This document shows, in pieces, positions 44,541-55,555 of a DNA stretch of 64,000 nucleotides. Both the position numbers and the translations under genes were made by a program. Positions within the stretch are counted from its first letter, which is position 1; the number at the start of each line of letters is the position of its first letter. The DNA is from Gonocerus acuteangulatus (lineage: Eukaryota; Arthropoda; Insecta; Hemiptera; Coreidae): positions 76,591,599 to 76,655,598 of the forward strand of contig OX328130.1 of the NCBI GenBank assembly GCA_946811695.1, read 5' to 3'. The notes beneath the pieces are model-generated. The model ran no database searches and was not told where the DNA came from. It worked only from the letters and a program-made list of their open reading frames with translations.

Positions 44541-45369
44541 GCGGAAACAGACTGACCGGAATTGGTACGGAAGCGACTGTACTTCTTTGGTGTCACATTC
44601 TCGTTGGACTTTTGCAAGATGTTTTCAGACAATAAGTTCAAGACTACAGCACGTTCCACAATAAAGAAAAAAATCGATTGTTGGTCATTTATTGGTGTCA
44701 GCAGGTTGAATGCAGGTGGTCGGTAGTTGTTGGTGTCCAACAGTGTGGTTTATGCTGGCGTTCGATAATAGTTTGTTGGTATTTGGTAAATTATAGGTTG
44801 TTTCATAGATTTAGATTGTAGGTTTTGAATAGTAGGTTCATCTTTTGGTAGCCAATGGTAGTTTAGATGTGGACGAAGGTTATCTGTTGGTAAAATGGGG
44901 TACATTAGTACATTCTGGTGAAATTGGTACTTACCTATACTCCTAGGATATTTTCATTTGACTCATTCCAAAGGGTCGAACTTTGCCCAAAGAGAGCGAA
45001 CAGACAAATATATAAGCAATATTGGTCTACCGTATGCTTTTGAAAATATTGTGAGCTTTCTGGAACATTTTGTCAATTGTACAGACACTGGAATTACAAT
45101 TGTTCAGATGGAGGAGCCTGTTAATCAATTGACGAAATGAGGATGTAAATATTGTAATCTGAAGACTGGATTAACTGTTAACAAGACATAACTACAGATT
45201 GTCAATAATAAAACAAACTCTCATACGACCATTGGATGAACACAGCATTCGAAATCCCCTCAATGTTAGGACAATAAGCCACTAAAATATCTAATTTACA
45301 AACATATAAACATTTATACAAGATACGGTAGTAGAGGGGGAGGAGGGAGTAAATGGAGAGTTAGAGGTT
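44541..45369. other. Unassigned spacer
   Basis: No gene seen. GGT-rich words near 44690-44900 suggest a decayed simple repeat. Confidence 0.45.
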
Positions 45370-45381
45370 GAGAGAGAGAGT

Positions 45382-45429
<48 letters not shown>

Positions 45430-45433
45430 GAGA
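45370..45433. repeat. (GA)n microsatellite
   Basis: About 64 bp of nearly pure GA. Confidence 0.97.
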
Positions 45434-46395
45434 GTATGTTTACAGTGAGACAATCAGAGGTGGCGCTGTATAATTTTATGAGACACCGGGCTGTGTTATT
45501 TAAATGCATGCCCTGGGCTGAGGGGAGATCCTTACTCATCCCTCCATCTCTCTCTTGGTCTTTCTCCCTCTCGTTATTGTTATCGTTCGCAGAGAGCACC
45601 ACAATTCCTAGGCACATTTCGACCGTTTTAGTACCTATAAATATATATGTGTATTACTCCCGAACACAGGGAGGAAACGGGCATTCTATTTGTCTGTTCG
45701 GCTGTTTAGATTGTGGATTTGGCGAGGTTTTTTTGATTCGGGACACGGAGGTAGGGATGTCAGCGCTGGTTCTAAAAACCCCCCTAAAGTCCCTCCCTCG
45801 TTTTATTTACTCCTCCTCAGCAGCCATATTGCTTCACTCAATGCCCTTCGATATAACCCCCTCCCCCTAACTCAACAAATCCCTTATTTCACGGAGGGCA
45901 TAGATAATCCCCTCTGATTCACAGCGATGATTGCATCCATCGAGGAAAGTGCTAATGTACCCTTCCACAAATTGTGTCTTACTGATTCGAGGTTTATTTG
46001 ATCTATGATTACTGTTTCAAATGTTTTATTCAGTAATTTAACTACTATGCGCAATATTTTGCTATTTTACCTTCTAGTCGTTGGAAAATAGTTCAAAGCT
46101 AAAAGAATACATCTTTAGCAAATTCGGAGGTCCCAAAATTTGATAAAAACAAAACGTATAAAAATAATTTTAAATAACATAGTACTGTTAGTTTAATTTT
46201 ATAAATTTTATGCAACGCTTTGTTGGCGATTTGCATTTTATTAATAGCTTTTCTGCCCTAGGAGTTGTAAAATTGTCTATTAGCTCTCCATAGCCCATAT
46301 AAGTAATTCAAATCCCCAACTACCATTAATTTGGCTATATTTTTCATTATAATTTTGACTTCCTATCTATTTTGTTGATTGGTATTTTTTTTTTT
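45434..46395. other. Balanced-composition stretch, no recognised gene
   Basis: An open frame of 144 codons at 45436-45870 (plus) and overlapping frames have no recognisable motif. The stretch appears single-copy in the window and could be conserved non-coding DNA. I cannot tell. Confidence 0.35.
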
Positions 46396-46680
46396 CAAAT
46401 GCTTTTATTGCTTATGTATTTGAGTATTGCCTCAATTTGTTGGGTGTCATCTTTGAGAAGTTCTGTTACATGTTTCATTATTAGTTTTCTTTTGTCTGTT
46501 TGACGTTGGTTACACTGATATGGCCGATACGTAGTCTGGCTAGTACTACTTAATGACGCCGTGATCCTCTCTATGTCGAGGCCAGTCTTGTTCTAAAGTT
46601 CACTGTCCTAATTTGATCTCTGCAGTGTTAATTGGGTCGGGTTGCCAGTTATTTAAAACTGTTATTGTTTATTGTTTAAG
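46396..46680 (-). pseudogene. Degenerate LINE ORF2 C-terminal fragment
   Basis: Minus-strand fragments in more than one frame match the LINE tail: VVLARLRIGHISVTN (compare VVLSRVRIGQTNLTH), then, after loss of the zinc knuckle, VTELLKDDTQQIEAILKYIS and a stop at 46396. Stops and the deletion show it is dead. Confidence 0.7.
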
Positions 46681-47652
46681 TACAGTTTTTTTGTTGTAGT
46701 TAATTACTATGTGTCCCAACCGCTTCGTGTCCTGGCAGAAAACTTATGTTTAAATAAATAATTAATCTGTTTATTTTGATACATTAAGTATATGTATAAT
46801 GTATCTTGTTATTTTTTTCTTTTTAAAATATAAATAATTTAAACATGTTCTCATGTCATATTACTATTTTAGTTTTATTGTGTAAGCAGAAGATCAATAA
46901 AAAAAAATTAAATTAAAAAAAGATTAAGATTAAATGGGTTCTTGGAATAATAAAAAAATAAAAAAATCTTTTATAATTCATTGACTAATATTCCTCTGGT
47001 TAGTTGAATAATAATATTCTGTTCGGACTAAATCGATATTTTAAACAGTTCCTTGATGCCATGTAGATAATCCTTACTTATATCGGAAACTTCTCTACGT
47101 TCCTTTAGGGTTAATGTTGCGCTTCTGAAAAGGCGCTTAGGGGTGCAAAACATTTAGAACAATTTTAATATCTTGTTTTAATTTGGACTTTTATTTATTT
47201 CACAATTTTTTTTATTTTTTTTTATATTGGGCCACTATTTATATTGGTATCATTTTACATAAACAAAATATACATTTATTAAAATTTAGCTTACGATAGA
47301 TTAAGGTTAAAGAAGCTTTTTAAAAATACGTTTACTAGCGCAACCATAATTGCTCATGGAATGTGGAAATATTAACGAATATACAAAAATCTGTACAGAA
47401 GTTGCTACTATACCCGAAGCATGCTGTTAGTATCCTCCAGGGAGTATCCTCCAGGGAGGTAATTGAGAGGTTAGCGTGGATTACTGTAATTAAAGATAAT
47501 TGCAAGGAGCCGGTGCAGTATGGAGGAGATGCGGCTATTGCAGAGAGGGCAATGCACTCTTGTACATGTAGCTGCATTCTGCGGGAGAACTTATCTACGT
47601 GAAATTATTATCAATTTTATGACATCAAAGAGTAAATCAGCTGTACTTACTT

Positions 47653-47655
<3 letters not shown>
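46681..47655. other. AT-rich spacer
   Basis: No gene seen. A short direct repeat GTATCCTCCAGGGA occurs twice at 47430-47457. Confidence 0.45.
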
Positions 47656-47730
<75 letters not shown>

Positions 47731-48370
47731 CACGTGTCTGTTTGTTTGTCCCTTGTACAAATCCACAGCGTTTGACCGATTTTCACCAAACATGAAATAT
47801 TGGTATGTCTTGATCCGAGAAGTCTCGTAGGATAGGTCAAAAACGTCTACCAGCTGACTGTCTGTACGTTGGTTCCTTATACAAATCCACACAGTTCGAC
47901 TGATTTAGATCATACTTGGCCCACGGGTAGATCTTGATTCAGGGAGAGTCATAGGCTAGTAGGTCATAAACGTCAACCAGCAGTCTGTCTGTATGTTTGT
48001 TCCTTATACAAATCCACACAGTTCGAATGATTTAGATCATACTTGGCCCACGGGTAGATCTTGATTCAGGGAGAGTCATGGGCTAGGTCATAAACGTCAA
48101 CCAGCTGTCTGTCTGTATGTTTGTTCCTTATACAAATCCACACAGTTCGACCGATTTTGATAAACTTGGCACACTTGTAGGTCTTGATACATGGAGGGTC
48201 ACAGGCTAAGTTAAAATCACCTAGAACTCACAGTTCGGAGATCACGGCTTCAAAACTATGAACCCAAATAGTTACAGATTTGCGTTAGTAGATTTCAATA
48301 TTATTTATTTGGTTCCTAATGTATATTTGCCTTTCTAATTGCAGAACGTGGTGTGGTATGGCACGCCCAG
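47656..48370 (+). mobile_element. (TA)n-flanked Helitron-like element with ~124-bp internal repeats
   Basis: A TA run (47656-47730) is followed by about 4 diverged units built from CTGTCTGTATGTTTGTTCC, TTATACAAATCCACA, GACCGATTTTGA and CTTGGC(A/C)CAC, then GGTATGGCACGCCCAGAAAC. The same layout occurs at 57824-58462 and 59064-59582, where the last copy ends GGAACAGCTAG|T. CTAG|T fits a Helitron 3' end, but no strong terminal hairpin is seen, so the class is tentative. Confidence 0.65.
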
Positions 48371-48871
48371 AAACAAATATTTTTTTTATAAAAATAACGT
48401 TTTTCGACTTTAATGACTTCGGTGCGGAAGATATATGTCCCGTACTGACTTTTACAGAGGTACGGCAGGCAAAATAGCCCAAATACCTTAACTTACGATG
48501 GCTGTAAGTTGCCGAAAACGTAGTCCAGTAGATGTAGAGAAAGTAAATGAAGTACGGGACAGATACGTCCCGCAACGTACACCAATGAACCAAATAGGCA
48601 TACGGGACACCAGTGTCCCATACCCAGCCTGATAAAAATGTTAAAAAGTATAACTTTTGTGCAGAGTATGTAGGGTATCCGGGTTACTGCCTAAATTGTT
48701 CTAATAAGGACCATGGAGCCCAATCGAACAATTAAAACAGGTTTTTACAAAAATATTTGAATTATAAGTTTTGCTTTGTTTCACTTATTCGTTGCACCTT
48801 TTTAAAAGCTGAAACTTGACCAAAATTTTTTTTTTTTTTATATATTTAACGTGATTCTTACGATTTCTGTA
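48371..48871. other. Spacer with GTCCCGTA dyads
   Basis: Several GTCCCGTA or TACGGGAC words occur (48437, 48555, 48601) and more lie at 50325-50380, on the other side of the Tigger-like element. Confidence 0.5.
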
Positions 48872-49084
48872 TACAGTGAAACCTCTCTATAGCGGACACC
48901 TCTGGGAGAACCAAAGTTGTCCACTATAGAGAGGTGTCCGCTATACAGAGGGGTTGTTCGAGATGGATACGTACCGAATTTGTACATTTAATTCATGTTT
49001 TAATTAATCATTTAATAATTACCCATAACAAGTTTTTTTTAAGTATATAGAAAGATGTTCAATAAGTATAAACTAAAAAAAAGT

Positions 49085-49314
49085 TTTTATTCTAAAAAGT
49101 TTAAAGCATAAAGAAGTTCTTAGTTCTCGGACAACATTTTTGTCACAATTTTCCGTCCATTTCTTCAAAATTTCATCTTTCTTTTCCAATATTTCTGCTG
49201 CTTGTGTTTTCCCTACCTTAAAAAACTCGGCAACTTTACGCATTCCACATTTTTCGCGATTGGAAAATGTTCGTCAATTTTTTCTTTAAGTGTCAGAGAT
49301 TTCCGATTAGACAT
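49085..49314 (-). pseudogene. Tigger-like transposase N-terminus, frameshifted
   Basis: Minus strand from the ATG at 49314: MSNRKSLTLKEKID, then a frame change near 49240, then MRKVAEFFKVGKTQAAEIL and KKDEILKKW. This is the pattern of the psq/CENP-B-type helix-turn-helix at the start of pogo/Tigger transposases, which binds the terminal repeats. The DDE catalytic domain is absent, and the frameshift makes it a pseudogene. The plus-strand frame at 49202-49447 is its shadow. Confidence 0.75.
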
Positions 49315-49769
49315 ATTGAAGAGAAAGCACGATACTTACTCAACAAGAGGTAAAAACCAACTGAAATGTGAAGAGAGGGAAGTTCTGCGGAAGGGATGTG
49401 AACCGAACAGAGTTTTGGAATATTCCCGGAACCGTGATACCTCTTAGGCAAAACAATAGTAATCTGCCAGCGGGAAAATCATATGCTTCTGCTGAAAAGG
49501 AAGAGGTTCCTGTTGTGAAGTTCCTAGGAAGATATTACTAGTCTCTATTCTGTATATATATCTTATTCTTACAAAGAGTTTGTTATTGTTAGCGCATTTT
49601 TCTGGAAACCTACACCCATGGGAACACGCTTCTATAAATAACATTAGCTGTAATTGTCCGAAGTAAGGAGGTAAAAAATCAGGTTTTTCTGTCCGTGTCC
49701 TTTATACAGAGGTGTCCGTAATATAGAGGTTTATTTTACCTATAGAAAAATTCGGGACTGTGAGAAAAT

Positions 49770-50128
49770 GTCCGTTAATAGAGGTGTACGCTGTAGGGAG
49801 GGGTACGCTGTAGGGAGGTGTCCGCTGTAGGGAGGGGTACGCTGTAGGGAGGGGTACGCTGTAGGGAGGTGTCCGCTGTAGGGAGGGGTACGCTGTAGGG
49901 AGGTGTCCGCTGCAGGGAGGTGTCCGTTAAGGGAGGTTTCACTGTAGGGAGGTGTCCGCTGTAGGGAGGTGTCCGCTGTAGGGAGGTGTCCGCTGTAGGG
50001 AGGTGTCCGCTGTAGGGAGGTGTCCGCTGTAGGGAGGTGTCCGTTAAGGGAGGTGTCCGCTGTAGGGAGGGGTACGCTGTAGGGAGGTGTCCGCTGTAGG
50101 GAGGTGTCCGTTAAGGGAGGTTTCACTG
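49770..50128. repeat. 17-bp minisatellite from Tigger terminal repeat
   Basis: About 20 units of GTGTCCGCTGTAGGGAG, with GGTACG variants and TTAAGGGAG units interspersed. The unit equals the inner part of the element's own terminal repeat (GTGTCCGCTATAGAGAG). Confidence 0.93.
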
Positions 50129-50130
50129 TA

Positions 50131-51062
50131 TAATACTTGTAATGTTTGTGAATATAACGTAGGTACGTATTTTGCATTATTAAGTACTCATTTCTTTGTT
50201 ACCTAATCCCTCTCCTGCTTCAAAATAGTTATCATATAACCTTCAGTAATCAAACAATTAAGCAATAAACTTCAGTTGTTTTTTTTTAACTTTGTGAGAT
50301 ATATATATATAAGTTTATGAGACACATTTGTCCCGTACCAGCCAGCAGTCGGAATCCTTACGGGACACTTGTGTCCCGTATCGAGCCTACGACTAACCAC
50401 TAAGATTTCGTGCAAAAGCCATCGTGTTAAAACTTTATTCATTTCACCAATAACTATCGAAATCCAGATAAATGTTAACCGTTGAAGAAGATTATTAATA
50501 GAGCGTCCTATATACACATTACTTTATGTGTCAATAATGCACAAATCCATAAGACGATTAACAAATATATTTAAATCTTCAACAAATTATGTTACAGCGT
50601 TTCTCATAAACCCGCTAAAGGCGTCTTATGTTTCCACTGCCTCATAAAGTGGACATGCATAAATCGGTTGACATCAGTGACCAAAAATAATTTCCATAAG
50701 TTATCACTTTCTTTAAAAAAGGGAGATTAATGATTCCGCATGAAAATTGGAACATTATCATTCGATATTCAAATTCATAACCGGATACACGGAAGTCTAT
50801 AAAAGAAAATCAGCTTTTGCTCAGGTTGGCTGTATTTTTGTATCAACTGTAACCCTGAAAAGAAAAATAAAATAAAATATTTATATTTTAAAAATTCGAA
50901 AATAGCAGTGAATAAAAGAACTGATCTGAAAAATTTACACCAAATTTTCTATGGAATAATAGATTAATACCCAAAAATCTATAAACAAATATTTGACTTA
51001 ACTAGGACAACAACAAAGGACAGATAACGACAGGGCCATTTTGGCAATCCACTTACAAGGTT
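50131..51062. other. AT-rich spacer
   Basis: No gene seen. A perfect dyad with 10-bp arms TACGGGACAC and GTGTCCCGTA (2-nt spacer) is at 50359-50380. Confidence 0.5.
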
Positions 51063-51120
51063 ATTTTTTTTTTTTTTTTTTTTTATAAGGTACATCAATC
51101 ACTAGGTCATTGGTGCCTGT
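51063..51120 (-). mobile_element. Probable SINE 3'-tail fragment
   Basis: Minus strand: GGCACCAATGACCTAG, then ATGTACCTTATAAAA and a long A run. It matches the SINE tail motif at 63773-63803 and 25957-26010, with one mismatch in the terminal stem. Confidence 0.55.
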
Positions 51121-51285
51121 ATATACTTAAATGGAGCCAAAGAATGTACTGTTAGAATAAAAAAAAAAATTAATCAAATCAATATATATTTATTAAGTCA
51201 TTTTAAATAGAGGGTATAACGTAAGGATTAAAACTGGTTAAAAAAATACCTAAAAATGAAATTTTAAACGCACACACTGTGAATA

Positions 51286-51812
<527 letters not shown>

Positions 51813-51861
51813 TCCACAACTATTTTCTAGTTCTACATTCTCTTTTAATTTCAATTATCAT

Positions 51862-53109
51862 TTATATTTTTGTGATCAGATCTGTAGCCCTGAGGAATCT
51901 CAATGTTCTCCGACACAATTCATCGTCGTCGTCTCCAAGTATATCAAAGAGAGTACCATGAATGTCCAGTTGATTTCGAATCTTCTCGTAGGCTCTACAG
52001 TCCGTGGAAATATGTTTAATTGTTAGATCTTCACCACATACTGTACATTCAGGCCTTTCTTCCCGCTTGAATAAGTAAGAATGGGTGAGATTAGTTTGGC
52101 CAATTCTTACTCTCGACAGAACCACCTCATCCCGCCTGCTGCCTTGGGATGAGGTTTTCCATGCCGAGGTAGTGGATTTTATTTCTCTTAATTTGTGATC
52201 TCTATTTCCAAGCCATTCGTATTGCCACATTGAGTGAATCAGATTTTTTAGATGAGCCACAGCATCCGACCGTAGGATGTGCGAGTAAGGAATGCCTTCG
52301 TTTACTGCTTGTCTTGCTGCCAAATCCGCTTTATCACTGCCGCTTATGCCATTGTGGCTAGGAATCCAGCAGAGAGTAACATGTTGGTTTCGTTTATACT
52401 GAAAATCTATTCCCTCAATTAGGTCTGATATGATCGCATTGCGGGAATAGAAGTTCTGTAACGAAAGGAGAGAAGACAGAGAGTCTGTGTATATCACTGA
52501 GTTACTAGTATTATGATTTAAACTATTTACTGCTTTGCTTAATGCAAGTAGCTCTGCTGTATAAATGGAACTAAGAATCGGTAGGGATAACATCTGTATT
52601 CTGGCATTATCCACCATCGCACATCCTACGCCATCATGAGTTTTGGAGCCATCTGTGTATATCTCTGTTGCTCCAAGATACTTCAATCTGATTCTATTGA
52701 ATTCAGCCTGAAATATCGTTGGAGCGGTATCTCTTTTGATGTATCTAGTAAGTGAGAGATCGATTTTAGGAGCATGAAGAGTCCAAGGTTCGAGATTTGG
52801 AAATGCCAGTTGATGAAGTTTGCTTAGATCGAAATCCACATTGGACAGCAATCTTATGGATCTATGTATAAATTGGTTACTGCTACCAAAATTGTTGTGT
52901 TGATTAAAGTACAAGTCCCTAAAATGTTGGTTTAAAGGGTGATACGGAGATGTAATTGTCTTTACGAAGTAAGATAAGGCCAGATAATCCCTTCGATACT
53001 GTAAAGGGGGCTCACCAGCATCTACCATTATACTATTTACTGGACTCGTCCGAAAAGCACCAGTTGCTATTCTCAGACCAGAATTACTGTAAAGGGGACT
53101 CACCAGCAT
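51862..53109 (-). pseudogene. LINE ORF2 part: RNase H and zinc knuckle
   Basis: The frame of 415 codons starts inside one copy of the 88-bp repeat, so its Met is fortuitous. RNase H catalytic positions are visible: YTDGSK (D153), TAELLAL (E186), YTDSLSSL (D209) and IPSHNGISGSDKAD with the distal Asp. A zinc knuckle ERPECTVCGEDLTIKHISTDC follows (C355, C358, H366, C371). RNase H would remove the RNA template during cDNA synthesis. The frame is otherwise intact, so the copy is young apart from the duplication. It is cut off from its RT by a frame change of two. Confidence 0.92.
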
Positions 53110-53262
53110 CTACCATTATACTATCTACGGGGCTTGTCCGAAAAGCATCAGTTGCTATTCTCAGACCAGAATTACTGTAAAGGGGACTCACCAGCATCTA
53201 CCATTATACTATTTACTGGACTCGTCCGAAAAGCACCTGTTGCTATTCTCAGACCAGAATTA
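52999..53262 (-). repeat. 88-bp in-gene triplication
   Basis: Three head-to-tail copies start at 52999, 53087 and 53175 (CTGTAAAGGGG...AGACCAGAATTA). They encode SGLRIATGAFRTSPVNSIMV. Two extra copies add 176 bp, which is not a multiple of three. Confidence 0.95.
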
Positions 53263-54296
53263 TGAATGATATCTAGTATTTTTAAGGTTCTGGGACTGGC
53301 AGATCCATAAGCCACACATCCATAGTCAAATTTCGATCTAATCAAACTTCTATAAAGCATTATCATACTCTTACGATCAGCTCCCCATTTAGTATTGCCT
53401 AGAACTTTTAAAAAATTCAAAGAGTTCAAGCATCTCTTTTTTACTTCTTTTAAATACGGTGCCCATGAAAGTGTGTAGTAACCTAAGAACCGAGCTTCAG
53501 GTTGAATCTGGATTTCCGCCCCATCTATATTAAGTGGAGGCAACTCCAATATCCTACGTCGGCTAAAAAGTACCCCCACTGACTTGCTTATTGATATTTT
53601 GAAACCATTCTCATTGAGCCAGGAAGAAACATTGCGAAGGGCTCGTTGAACTTCAGTAAAACAGTAAGCCACACTTTTATGAGCACAGTATATTGTTAAA
53701 TCATCAGCATACAACATTCCGAATACCGGAGCGTGCATCTGATTTAGGACATCATTAATGGCGACGCAGAATAGTGTTGCACTCAAGACACTGCCCTGTG
53801 GAACACCATTCTGCTGTACAAAAATGTCAGACAGAGTTGAACCGCATCTTACATAGAAAGATCGGTTTTTTAAAAAATTTTGAACGAACGTCAGCATATA
53901 ACCATCAATCCCGTCATCATCCGTTTTTAGCGAATTTATAATATGCCTTCTCCAAGTGCGATCAAATGCACTTTCTACATCAACAAAGACGGCTAAGAGT
54001 CTCATTTTATCTTTAAAAGCATTGTGAATAGCATTTTCCAGGCCCACTAAGTTATCAGTAGTACTCCTGTTCTCCCTAAATCCACTCTGCCAAGGATGGA
54101 GTAAACTATGTGTTTCCAAGAACCGTTGCAGTCTTTTAACCACAAGTTTCTCCAAAAGCTTGCAGAGTGAAGATGTGAGAGATACAGGACGATAACTAGT
54201 AACTTTGACTACTGTGGTACTTACAAGGTTAGTATTAAGCCGGACTCCAAAGGGAGTACTTGGTAACGGGAGGACTTCCTTGCAAGGACTCAACAC
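53172..54296 (-). pseudogene. LINE ORF2 part: reverse transcriptase
   Basis: The frame of 374 codons carries the LINE RT motifs in order: SYRPVSL (34-40), SGFRENRSTTDNL (71-83), LAVFVDVESAFDRTW (101-115), NGVPQGSVLSATLF (163-176) and the catalytic YADD (196-199), then the thumb region and SGLRIATGAFRTSP at the end. The catalytic Asp residues are present. The first ~30 residues do not look like LINE protein, so the true homology starts near VTSYRPVSL, with truncation or rearrangement at about 54200. The endonuclease domain is absent. Confidence 0.9.
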
Positions 54297-54799
54297 CTTT
54301 TATAAAAAAATATGTAATTTAGCTATAATTATTGCAATATTTAGGGTAGGGGTAACATTTAATGGAGCATGATAATGTTTTAATGCATTTTGTGGAACAG
54401 TTCAAAGATCGTATTGATAGTTTTAATATAGTAGAAAAAAGGTTTGTGTGGATATTCAAAAAATTATATTTTGTTGTAGAAGTGCCCCTGAAGAGGTGCG
54501 AAGAAATGATGCACGAAACATGTCGGGCCCAATAAATAAAGTGGTGTAATAAAGGAAGACTGCTTTAATGACCCCATGCCTCCTATGATAAAAAAGAATA
54601 TATATATAAAAATTGACTTTCTTTCACGACCCTTCGATTATTAAAGGAAGAAATATTGTCAGCCATGCATCATGCGGTTAACGTTTACCGGTAAGAATTG
54701 CGCTTGAAATGAAGTGACCATTTTTTAAATAAAAGTGCTCAGTTATTTCGCATCCTGAGTTTCAAAGAAATATGTCTTCATTTGAACTAAAACAAAAGT
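54297..54799. other. Spacer containing a PLE fragment
   Basis: A PLE fragment with a hammerhead is at about 54475-54600. Nothing else was recognised. Confidence 0.5.
54488..54524 (+). ncRNA. Hammerhead ribozyme core, PLE type
   Basis: CTGAAGA, stem II GGTGC with GCAC around GAAGAAATGAT, then GAAACATGTC. Followed by GGGCCCAATAAATAAAGTGG, similar to GGGACTAAATAAAGTTGG after the 39697 ribozyme, so the same subfamily. Confidence 0.75.
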
Positions 54800-55555
54800 A
54801 GGTTCGACTAATCCTCAAGATCTTCACAACCATGAACTCGCCCGACTCCATACTGCTTCTGCACATCCTCAAGATCTTAACAAGCGGAACTCGCCCGACT
54901 CCATACTGCTTCTGAACATCCTCAAGATCTTCACAACCATGAACTCGCCCGTCTCCATACTGCTTCTGCACATCCTCAACATCTTAACAAGCGGAACTCG
55001 CCCGACTCCATACTGCTTCTGCACATCCTCAAGATCTTCACAACCATGAACTCGCACGACTCCATACTGCTTCTGCACATCCTCAAGACCTTAACAAGCG
55101 GAACTCGCACGACTCCATACTGCTTCTGCACATCCTCAAGACCTTAACAAGCGGAACTCGCACGACTCCATACTGCTTCTGCACATCCTCAAGACCTTAA
55201 CAAGCGGAACTCGCCCGACTCCATACTGCTTCTGCACATCCTCAAGACCTTAACAAGCGGAACTCGCCCGACTCCATACTGCTTCTGCACATCCTCAAGA
55301 CCTTAACAAGCGGAACTCGCACGACTCCATACTGCTTCTGCACATCCTCAAGACCTTAACAAGCGGAACTCGCCCGACTCCATACTGCTTCTGCACATCC
55401 TCAAGACCTTAACAAGCGGAACTCGCACGACTCCATACTGCTTCTTTCTGCACATCCTCAAGACCTTAACAAGCGGAACTCGCACGACTCCATACTGCTT
55501 CTGCACATCCTCAAGACCTTAACTAGCGGAACTCGCCCGACTCCATACTTTCCCA
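54800..55555. repeat. 53-bp tandem array, about 14 copies
   Basis: Unit TCCTCAAGACCTTAACAAGC, GGAACTCGC(A/C)CGACTCC, ATACTGCTTCTGCACA. The first units alternate with a CTTCACAACCATGAACTCG variant, and one unit near 55440 has a TTCT insertion. Confidence 0.95.

Larger units (their letters stand above)
48872..50130. mobile_element. Tigger/pogo-like DNA transposon with amplified right end
   Basis: The element 48874-50128 starts CAGTGAAACCTCTCTATAGC and ends GGGAGGTTTCACTG, flanked by TA on each side (48872-48873, 50129-50130), as in pogo/Tigger elements. A transposase relic is on the minus strand near 49100-49314. The right part is a 17-bp minisatellite derived from the terminal repeat. It is too decayed to encode a transposase. 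Confidence 0.85.
51862..54296 (-). mobile_element. Jockey/I-type LINE, RT plus RNase H, 5' truncated
   Basis: Two minus-strand open frames together cover RT, connection, RNase H and C-terminal zinc knuckle of one ORF2. The AP endonuclease and ORF1 are missing. An 88-bp segment at the RT/RNase H junction is present three times, which breaks the frame. It is the largest LINE copy in the window and belongs to a different subfamily from the tails at 13272 and 16476. Confidence 0.92.

Noticed and set aside
43388..44740. Overlapping minus-strand frames up to 195 codons
   Set aside because: They repeat with the 253-bp duplication and lie in different frames. The codons follow the ACCGGAAGT repeat, not a protein family.
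49740..50177. 145-codon minus-strand frame rich in Thr/Pro/Tyr
   Set aside because: It is the translation of the 17-bp Tigger-derived minisatellite.
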